From positions 1-9,288 of the forward strand of contig DASYUM010000104.1 in assembly GCA_036001225.1 (NCBI GenBank): a stretch of 9,288 bases of DNA, read 5' to 3'. This document shows positions 1 to 5,534 of this stretch, one piece after another. Every line of letters begins with the position of its first letter. Positions within the stretch are counted from its first letter, which is position 1. The notes beneath the pieces were generated by a model, which saw only the letters and a list, made by a program, of their open reading frames with translations, was not told the origin of the DNA and searched no databases. This DNA is from DASYUM01 sp036001225 (GTDB lineage Bacteria > Methylomirabilota > Methylomirabilia > Rokubacteriales > DASRDR01). The position numbers and the translations under genes are program-made.

Positions 1-169
1 CGCGCACCTCGGACGGCGGGGCCCCAGCCCCGCGACGTCCTGCGGCGCGATCTTTGGGTTCGCGCACCTCGGACGGCGGGGCCCCAGCCCCGCGACGTCC
101 TGCGGCGCGATCTTTGGGTTCGCGCACCTCGGACGGCGGGGCCCCAGCCCCGCGACGTCCTGCGGCGCG
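1..169. repeat. 60-bp tandem palindromic repeat, 2.8 copies
   Basis: Positions 1-60 and 61-120 are identical, and 121-169 repeats the first 49 bases before diverging. Each unit has a roughly 49-bp structured core and an 11-bp AT-richer linker (ATCTTTGGGTT). The core folds: GGACG pairs with CGTCC, then GCGGGG with CCCCGC (a 2-nt bulge between them), around a small CCCA-type loop. CGCGC at the start and GCGCG at the end can form an outer stem. The array probably continues beyond the left edge. The same family occurs at 1486-1642 and, in reverse orientation, at 9175-9288. No ORF fits it, so it looks like a dispersed intergenic repeat of the REP/BIME kind rather than an insertion sequence. Confidence 0.93.
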
Positions 170-182
170 CCATTGGGGGGCA

Positions 183-210
183 TCGGGGGGGTCTTCGGAG
201 ACCCCCCCGA
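183..210 (-). terminator. Strong G-run/C-run hairpin after the minus-strand gene pair
   Basis: A perfect 12-bp stem (T-C-G7-T-C-T paired with A-G-A-C7-G-A on the plus strand) closes a 4-nt loop at 195-198. It begins 4 nt beyond the TAG stop (215-217) of the uncharacterised gene, as a transcription terminator would. No T-tract follows on the minus strand, so it is not a textbook intrinsic terminator. Similar G/C-run hairpins follow two other genes in this window. Confidence 0.65.
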
Positions 211-214
211 AGAA

Positions 215-742
215 CTAGCCGTGGTCGAGGCGACGGCCGGAGCGGTCGCGGGGATCGGGGTCGAGCCCCAGGTAGCGCTTGCGCACCTGGTCCCACAGGG
301 CCAGCCGCGACCAGTCGGGCGCGGCGCGAAACTGCTGCTCGTCGGTCAGGAACGGGTTGGGGAACAGGACGGTGATCTGCTGCTCGCCCTTTCCGTTGAA
401 GAGGCGCAGCCCCCAGCTGTCCGGCGTGCCGTCGCGGTTGATGCGGCGATAGAGCTCGGCCCGGCTCGTCCGCCGGTGGGCGGCCAGCTCCGGCGGCGTC
501 GGGTTGCCCGGCTCGCCCCGATGCTCGCCGATGCAGAGGTGAAAGTGCAGGTGGCCGAAGTCCACGGTCAGGTAGCCATCCTGCATCCCGATCCGCCGGG
601 GCGCCTGGCGCGCGCCGATCTCCCACGCGGCCCCCTGGATGATCGGGCCGAAGGTGATGCTCGGCCAGTGATTCCGGAAGAGGTCGGTGAGGAGCGCTTC
701 CAGGAAGGCCGGGCTGGCGTCGAGGTCCCAGACCTCCCGCAT
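215..742 (-). CDS. Conserved uncharacterised protein with a His/Cys-rich motif
   Basis: I cannot assign a function. The chosen ATG (740-742) gives 175 aa beginning MREVWDLD. A GTG at 776-778 would overlap the upstream methyltransferase stop as GTGA and add 12 residues; I prefer the ATG because related proteins, as I recall them, begin near the VWDL segment. A purine-rich GAGGAG lies about 12 nt upstream of the ATG. Residues about 64-75 carry HLHFHLCIGEHR, a cluster of three His and one Cys plus a fourth His that could bind metal. Later conserved-looking stretches include PTPPELAAHRR, WGLRLFNGKGEQQ and LFPNPFL, and the protein ends in a charged Asp/Arg tail. There is no signal peptide or membrane segment, so it is probably cytoplasmic. 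It lies 32 nt after the methyltransferase gene, so co-transcription is likely. I recall uncharacterised relatives in cyanobacteria and alphaproteobacteria but cannot verify this. Confidence 0.8.
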   Translation of the reverse strand: MREVWDLDASPAFLEALLTDLFRNHWPSITFGPIIQGAAWEIGARQAPRRIGMQDGYLTVDFGHLHFHLCIGEHRGEPGNPTPPELAAHRRTSRAELYRRINRDGTPDSWGLRLFNGKGEQQITVLFPNPFLTDEQQFRAAPDWSRLALWDQVRKRYLGLDPDPRDRSGRRLDHG

Positions 743-774
743 CCCCTCGCCCGGCTCCTCGGTCACCCGCGGCG

Positions 775-1404
775 TCACGGCGGCGGACCGTCGCGTCGGG
801 CGGTGACCCACCACTCCAGGCCCTGGCGACCCGGGGCGGAGGTCTGCGGCACGTAAGTCTCGACGAAGCCGAACGCGGGACTGAACAGCCGGCGGACCTC
901 CGCTTCGGTCGTCGGGAACGGGGGCCCGCCCGAGCCCTCGCGCACGGGGAAGAAGCACGCCAGGAGCCAGCCGCCCGGCGTCAAGAGATCGCGCACGAGC
1001 CGAACGTACTCGGGCCGGCGCCCGGGGTCGATGGCGCAGAAGCACGTGTACTCCCAGAGCCCGTCGAAGAAGCCCCGATACTCGGCGGCGAGGTCGAAGA
1101 CGTCGCGCTGCTCGAAGGCGATGTCGAGCCCGTCCCGGGCGGCGAGGGCGCGGGCCTCCGCGATGGCGGGCGCCGCGAAGTCGAACCCCCAGACGCGGTA
1201 GCCGAGCCGGGTGAACAGGCGGGCGTCGTGGCCGCGGCCGCAGCCGGGAACGGCGACGCGCCCCCGCGACGGCGGCGTGCGGGCCAGGTACTCCACCAGC
1301 GGCGGCGTCGGCCGGCCGAGCTCCCAGCGGTCACTCTGGCGGGCGTAGAGGCCCTCCCAGAACGCGGGCTCGCTGACGTCGGGCGCGGGCTGCGGTCCGA
1401 TCAT
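775..1404 (-). CDS. TPMT-family SAM-dependent methyltransferase
   Basis: This encodes a 209-aa class I methyltransferase that resembles the thiopurine/thiol/halide methyltransferase family. An N-terminal FWEGLYARQ...WELGRPTPPL segment (residues 15-36) matches the family's substrate-side helix. Motif I is VAVPGCGRGHDA (50-61), binding S-adenosylmethionine; the acidic residue after strand 2 is in GFDFA (73-77); DVFDL (101-105) and LWEYTCFCAIDP (116-127) are also typical of the family. GGPPF (159-163) and the C-terminal LEWWV (196-200) complete the fold. Known members methylate thiols, halides, or selenium and tellurium compounds; the substrate here cannot be read from sequence. It is the first gene of a likely two-gene minus-strand unit, and its TGA overlaps a possible GTG start of the next gene. 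No strong Shine-Dalgarno is visible before the ATG. Length is normal for bacterial members. Confidence 0.9.
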   Translation of the reverse strand: MIGPQPAPDVSEPAFWEGLYARQSDRWELGRPTPPLVEYLARTPPSRGRVAVPGCGRGHDARLFTRLGYRVWGFDFAAPAIAEARALAARDGLDIAFEQRDVFDLAAEYRGFFDGLWEYTCFCAIDPGRRPEYVRLVRDLLTPGGWLLACFFPVREGSGGPPFPTTEAEVRRLFSPAFGFVETYVPQTSAPGRQGLEWWVTARRDGPPP

Positions 1405-1687
1405 TGTGCGTTCGCGACCTGAAGCGCAGTCGCGATCCGTGCGAGGGCACCGGGCCGAGGCCCGAGCAGCCCTAGGACGCAGGGTAAGGCGCGCCGCAGG
1501 ACGTCGCGGGGCTGGGGGGCGCGACGAGGCGCGCGAACCCGAGGAGGCGCGCCGAGGCGTATGCCGCGCGCGCGAGCCACCGGACGTCGCGGGGCTGGGG
1601 CCCCGCCGTCCGGGGCGAGCCCCCCAAAGGTGAGGCGCGCCGACGACCGAGGACGCCGGGATGCGACGGGCATCGGCCCGGGCCGGC
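1405..1687. other. 283-nt gene-free interval between tesA-like and methyltransferase genes
   Basis: This interval lies downstream of the tesA-like stop and upstream of the methyltransferase start, so it should hold the 3' end of one transcript and the promoter of the other. Most of it is the degenerate 60-bp repeat family (1486-1642). A 12-bp perfect palindrome CGGCCCGGGCCG sits at 1674-1685, just beyond the esterase stop, and may assist termination. I see no convincing -35/-10 pair, RNA gene or ORF with protein-like composition. Confidence 0.6.
1486..1642. repeat. Two degenerate copies of the 60-bp repeat family
   Basis: The shared string GGACGTCGCGGGGCTGGGG occurs at 1499 and again at 1582, 83 nt apart. 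The second copy runs on through CCCCGCCGTCCGGGGC and a CCCCCCAAAGG linker equivalent to the CCCAAA linker of the right-hand array. The first copy loses the palindrome after CTGGGG. Orientation matches the right-hand array and is opposite to the left-hand one. The copies have decayed more than those at the window edges. Confidence 0.85.
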
Positions 1688-2302
1688 TCATCGTCGCAGG
1701 AGCGGACGCAGGTGCAGCCACACCCGCTCGGCGATGACCCGGTGGCCGGCGGCGTTCGGATGGAGGCCGTCGGCCAGGTTCAGGCCCGGATCGGCCGCGA
1801 CGCCGTCGAGGAGGAACGGCATCAGCGGCACCCGGCCCCGGCGAGCCACGTCGGCGAACACGGCCGCGAAGGCGCCGGCGCGCTCGGCGCCGTAGTTGGG
1901 CGGCAGCCGCATGCCGGCCAGCAGCACGCGGACTCCGGCGTCTTGCAAGCGGCGGACGATCGCGTCGAGGTTGGCCCGCGTCTCGCCCGGCTCCTGCCCA
2001 CGCAAGCCGTCGTTGGCGCCGAGCGCCACCACGGCGATCTCGGGCCGGGCCCGGAGGACCCAGTCCACGCGCCGCAGCCCGCCGGCCGAGGTGTCGCCGC
2101 TCACCCCCGCGTTGACGACCCGGTAGGGATAGCCCTCGCGCCGGATCCGCGTCTCGATCAGCGCGGGCCACGCCTCGTCCGGCGTCACGCCGAAGCCGGC
2201 GGTCAAGCTGTCGCCGAGCGCCACGATGACGCGTTCGTCGGCGGCGCCCCCCGGGAGCGCCGCCGCCAGTGCGAGCGCGCAGAGCCCCACGAGCCACCAC
2301 AT
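1688..2302 (-). CDS. tesA: Secreted SGNH/GDSL esterase, TesA-like (arylesterase/lysophospholipase)
   Basis: This encodes a 204-aa hydrolase of the SGNH superfamily, most like E. coli TesA (thioesterase I/protease I/lysophospholipase L1). Residues 1-21 form a signal peptide with a Leu/Ala-rich core, so the enzyme acts outside the cytoplasm. Block I is GDSLTAG (30-36) with nucleophile Ser32; block II has Gly69 in NAGVSGDTS; block III is GANDGLRG (95-102) with Asn97; block V is DGLHPN (178-183) with catalytic Asp178 and His181. All four catalytic blocks are intact. It is transcribed away from the ABC transporter genes, with only 14 nt between the two start codons, the same arrangement as E. coli tesA/ybbA-ybbP. 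The likely substrate is an acyl ester or thioester, perhaps a lipid handed over by the transporter. No Shine-Dalgarno is evident before the ATG. Confidence 0.92.
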   Translation of the reverse strand: MWWLVGLCALALAAALPGGAADERVIVALGDSLTAGFGVTPDEAWPALIETRIRREGYPYRVVNAGVSGDTSAGGLRRVDWVLRARPEIAVVALGANDGLRGQEPGETRANLDAIVRRLQDAGVRVLLAGMRLPPNYGAERAGAFAAVFADVARRGRVPLMPFLLDGVAADPGLNLADGLHPNAAGHRVIAERVWLHLRPLLRR

Positions 2303-2316
2303 ACGGCAAGTGTAAT
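2303..2316. promoter_or_regulatory. Very short divergent start region between tesA-like and ybbA-like genes
   Basis: Only 14 nt separate the two annotated ATG codons. The local AT-rich patch contains TAATAT (2313-2318) on the plus strand and TATTAC (2312-2317) on the minus strand, both -10-like and unusual in DNA this GC-rich. If used, they would give leaderless or near-leaderless messages: ATG 2326 for the ATPase and the 2302 ATG for the esterase. No -35 boxes are convincing, so this call is tentative. Confidence 0.3.
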
Positions 2317-3018
2317 ATGGCCGAGATGGCGATGATCGAGGTCCGCGACCTGGTGATGCGCCTGCGGGGCGGGGGCGGGCCGGTGACGATTCTCGACGGC
2401 CTCAGCCTCCAGGTGCCGGCGCGGCAGTTCCTGGCCGTCACCGGTCCCTCGGGGAGCGGCAAGTCCACGCTCCTCGGCCTCATCGCCGGGCTGGACCGGC
2501 CGACGGCGGGGTCGATCCGGGTCGATGGCCGCGACCTCGGTCAGCTCGACGAGGACGCCCTGGCGCGGCTCCGGCGAGACACGATCGGCTACGTCTTCCA
2601 GTCGTTCCACCTGATCCCGACGCTGACCGCGCTCGAGAACGTCGTGGTGCCGCTGGAGCTGGCCGGCGCCGCCGACCCGCTGGCGCGGGCGACCGCGCTG
2701 CTCGGCGAGGTCGGGCTGGCCGGCCGCGTCCACCACTACCCGGCCCAGCTCTCGGGGGGCGAGCAGCAGCGAGTCGCCCTCGCCCGCGCCTTCGCCAACG
2801 GGCCGCGGCTGCTGCTCGCCGACGAGCCGACGGGCAACCTCGACTCGACCACCGGGGCCGGGATCATCGACCTCCTCGTCGGCTGGCATCGCGAGCGCGG
2901 CAGCACGCTCGTCCTGGTGACCCACGATCCCGCCCTGGCCCGCCACGCCGACCGCACGGTCGAGCTGCGCGATGGGCGGATCGTCGCCGATCGGCTGAAC
3001 GGCCACGGGCGCCCCTGA
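2317..3018 (+). CDS. ybbA: ABC transporter ATP-binding protein, YbbA/LolD-like
   Basis: This encodes a 233-aa ATPase subunit that powers the permease encoded immediately downstream. All nucleotide-binding motifs are present: Walker A GPSGSGKST (43-51), Q-loop FQ (Gln95), signature LSGGEQQ (145-151), Walker B RLLLADE (164-170, Glu170 catalytic), D-loop LDS (175-177) and switch His203 in VTHD. The segment SFHLIPTLTALENV after the Q-loop is typical of the MacB/LolD/YbbA (type VII) class, which couples ATP use to transmembrane mechanical work rather than substrate passage. The ATG at 2317 is chosen because the domain starts soon after it; ATGs at 2326 and 2332 are possible. Its TGA overlaps the permease ATG by one base (TGATG), indicating translational coupling. 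The divergent TesA-like gene supports YbbA over LolD. Confidence 0.93.
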   Translation: MAEMAMIEVRDLVMRLRGGGGPVTILDGLSLQVPARQFLAVTGPSGSGKSTLLGLIAGLDRPTAGSIRVDGRDLGQLDEDALARLRRDTIGYVFQSFHLIPTLTALENVVVPLELAGAADPLARATALLGEVGLAGRVHHYPAQLSGGEQQRVALARAFANGPRLLLADEPTGNLDSTTGAGIIDLLVGWHRERGSTLVLVTHDPALARHADRTVELRDGRIVADRLNGHGRP

Positions 3019-5531
3019 TGCGCTTCCCCCTCCGGATGGCCTGGCGGGAGACGCGCGGGGCGTGGCGACACGTGGTGGTCGCCTTCGGCTGCATCGCGGT
3101 CGGCGTCGCCGCCCTGGTCGGGGTGGCGAGCTTCGCCGCCAGCCTCGACCGCACCCTCGGCCGCGAGGCGAAGGCGCTCCTCGGCGGCGACCTCGAGCTG
3201 CGCTCGGCCCGGCCGCTCGATGCCCGCGCCCGGGCCGCCCTCGCCCGCCTGGCCGGGACGGGCGCGACGGTGACCGAGGTCCGCGAGCTGGTCGGGATGG
3301 CCCGCGTCCCGGAGCGCGGCGGCACGCTGCTGGTCGAGCTGAAGGCGGTCGAGGCCGGCTACCCGCTGTACGGCCGGCTGGACACCGAGCCGCCCGGCCC
3401 GCTCGGCGAGCTGCTCGGCGAGGACGGCGCGCTCGTGCAGGAGGCGCTGCTCACCCGGCTGGGGCTGGCGGTCGGTGATCCCGTGTGGATCGGCGCCGGT
3501 CGGTTCCGCATCGCCGGCGTCATCCGCAAGGAGCCCGATCGCTCGGCCGGGCTCTTCACCCTGGGGCCGCGGGTCCTCATCGGGGCCGGCGCCCTCGACC
3601 GGACCGCCCTCGTCCAGTTCGGCAGCCGGGTGCGCCACCGCGCGCTCGTCCGCCTGCCGGAGGCGCTCGACGCCCGCGCGACCCGCGCGACGCTGCTGCG
3701 GGAGCTGCCCGACCCCGGCCTCCGCATCAGCGCCTTCGACGACGCCGAGCCCGGCCTCCGCCGCTTCTTCGCCCAGCTCACGACCTACCTCGGCCTCGTC
3801 GGCCTGGTGAGCCTGCTCGTGGGGGGGATCGGCGTCGCCGCCAGCGCCCGCACCTTCGTCGAGCGCAAGCGCTTCACCATCGCGCTCCTGAAGTGCCTGG
3901 GCGCCGACTCCCGCCAGCTGTGGACGACCTACGTCACCCAGGCCGTCTGCCTGGGGCTGGCCGGCAGCGTGGCCGGCGCGGCCCTCGGCCTGGCCGTCCA
4001 GGCGCTCCTGGTGCCGCTCGTCGGCGGCTTCGTCCCCTTCGCCATCGAGGCGCGCCTCGAGCCGGCGGCGATCGCACGCGGCCTCGCCATGGGGCTCCTG
4101 ACGACGCTCTTGTGTGTCCTGTGGCCGCTCCGCCGGCTCCGCGCGGTCTCCCCCGCGCTGATCCTCCGCGAGCCGGTGGAGCCGACGCCGGCGCCGGGGC
4201 CCCGGCCCTGGCGGACCGCGCTGATGGTCGGGCTCGGGCTGGCCGCGCTCGCCGTGTGGCAGGCCGGCTCGCCCAAGGTCGGCGCGATCTTCGTCGGCGC
4301 GGCGGTCGCGGCCCTCGGCCTGCTGGCCGGGACGGCGCGCGGCCTCACGCGGCTCGCCCGGCGGCTGCCGCGGCTCCCCTGGCTCGCCTGGCGGCACGGG
4401 CTCGCGAGCCTCTACCGGCCCGGCGGGCAGACGACGGGGATCGTGGTCGCCCTCGGCGTCGGGGTGATGCTGGTGGTCACGGTGGCGCTCCTCGAGCGCA
4501 GCCTCAGCGCCTACCTCGACCTCGAGCGGCGGCGGGAGACGCCGTCCTTCTTCTTCGTGGACATCCAGCCCGACCAGACGGAGGCCTTCGTCCGCACCGT
4601 GAGCGGGGTCGGCGGCGACAGCCACCCCGTGCTGACCCCGGTGGTCCGCGCCCGCCTCGCCGCCATCAACGGCCAGCCCGTCGGACGCGAGCGGACCGAG
4701 GGCCGCGAGGACGCCTGGCGCTTCACCCGCGAGTACGTGCTCACGGTGGCGGCGGCGCCGCCGGCCGCCACCGTGCTCACCCGGGGTCGCTGGTGGACCG
4801 CGGCCGAGACCACCGCCCGGCCGCGCATCTCGGTCGAGGAAGAGGCGGCGCGGAGCTTCGGGGTGGACGTGGGCGGCAGCTTGACCTTCGACGTGCAGGG
4901 GGTGCCGGTGGAGGCCGAGGTAATGAGCCTGCGCCGGGTGGACTGGCACGCGCTCACCGCCAACTTCTTCGTGATCTTCTCGCCGGGCGCGCTCGAGGGG
5001 GCGCCTTCGACCTACCTGGCGACCGCCCGCGTGCCGCGGCAGGCCGAGGCCGCGCTCCAGGACGCCGTGGTGGCAGCCTTTCCCAACGTCACCGCGGTCC
5101 CGGTCCGCGACGTCCTCGAGCGCGTCGGCGCGGTCATGGACCAGATCGGGGCGGCGGTGCGGCTGATCGCGGCCTTCGTGATCGGCGCCGGCGTGGTCGT
5201 GATGGCGGGCGCGCTGGTCGCCAGCCGCTACCAGCGGCTCTACGAGTCGGCCCTGCTGCGGACCCTCGGCGCCTCCCGGACCGGCGTGGCGCGGGCCTTC
5301 GCCGTCGAGTATGCCTGCCTCGGCGCGGCCGCCGGCCTCACCGGGAGCCCGCTCGCCGCGCTCCTCGGCTGGATCGTCCTCCGCTTCGTCCTCGAGGTGC
5401 CGTGGACGTTCGAGCCGGCCCTGCTCCTGCTCGGCGTCGTGCTGCCCACGATGCTCGCGCTGGCGGTGGGGTTCGGGGCGACGTTCCGGCTGCTGGGCCA
5501 GAGGCCGCTGCCGCTACTGCGGCGGGAGTGA
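3018..5531 (+). CDS. ybbP: FtsX/MacB-type ABC permease, YbbP-like
   Basis: This encodes an 837-aa inner-membrane permease, close in size to E. coli YbbP (about 800 aa). I count about ten hydrophobic segments: residues 18-42, 255-278, 305-335, 353-371, 400-416, 421-440, 473-493, 715-738, 765-790 and 802-825. Two large extracytoplasmic domains lie between the first and second (about 43-254) and between the seventh and eighth (about 494-714). The two halves have the FtsX-like organisation, with RKRFTIALLKCLGA (first half) and YESALLRTLGAS (second half) as the cytoplasmic segments expected to contact the ATPase. It is translationally coupled to the ybbA-like gene. In E. coli YbbAP is thought to extract hydrophobic molecules from the membrane for TesA; the same role here is inferred. 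Its stop lies only 3 nt from the stop of the convergent full-length VTT-rhodanese frame. Confidence 0.92.
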   Translation: MRFPLRMAWRETRGAWRHVVVAFGCIAVGVAALVGVASFAASLDRTLGREAKALLGGDLELRSARPLDARARAALARLAGTGATVTEVRELVGMARVPERGGTLLVELKAVEAGYPLYGRLDTEPPGPLGELLGEDGALVQEALLTRLGLAVGDPVWIGAGRFRIAGVIRKEPDRSAGLFTLGPRVLIGAGALDRTALVQFGSRVRHRALVRLPEALDARATRATLLRELPDPGLRISAFDDAEPGLRRFFAQLTTYLGLVGLVSLLVGGIGVAASARTFVERKRFTIALLKCLGADSRQLWTTYVTQAVCLGLAGSVAGAALGLAVQALLVPLVGGFVPFAIEARLEPAAIARGLAMGLLTTLLCVLWPLRRLRAVSPALILREPVEPTPAPGPRPWRTALMVGLGLAALAVWQAGSPKVGAIFVGAAVAALGLLAGTARGLTRLARRLPRLPWLAWRHGLASLYRPGGQTTGIVVALGVGVMLVVTVALLERSLSAYLDLERRRETPSFFFVDIQPDQTEAFVRTVSGVGGDSHPVLTPVVRARLAAINGQPVGRERTEGREDAWRFTREYVLTVAAAPPAATVLTRGRWWTAAETTARPRISVEEEAARSFGVDVGGSLTFDVQGVPVEAEVMSLRRVDWHALTANFFVIFSPGALEGAPSTYLATARVPRQAEAALQDAVVAAFPNVTAVPVRDVLERVGAVMDQIGAAVRLIAAFVIGAGVVVMAGALVASRYQRLYESALLRTLGASRTGVARAFAVEYACLGAAAGLTGSPLAALLGWIVLRFVLEVPWTFEPALLLLGVVLPTMLALAVGFGATFRLLGQRPLPLLRRE

Positions 5532-5534
5532 GGG

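Noticed and set aside
1..169. CRISPR array
   Set aside because: The whole 60-bp period, linker included, is identical between copies, so there are no variable spacers. The unit is also too long and no cas gene is present.
743..1045. Longer N-terminus for the uncharacterised 215-742 gene, starting at 1045
   Set aside because: The extension overlaps the well-supported methyltransferase gene in another frame and is low-complexity. An ATG or GTG next to the methyltransferase stop is more likely.
2736..4949. 737-aa open frame on the minus strand opposite the ybbA/ybbP-like genes
   Set aside because: Its translation is low-complexity (Arg/Gly/Ala/Pro/Glu/His-rich) with no domain pattern, and it is antisense to two clear ABC transporter genes. 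Long antisense frames are expected in GC-rich DNA.
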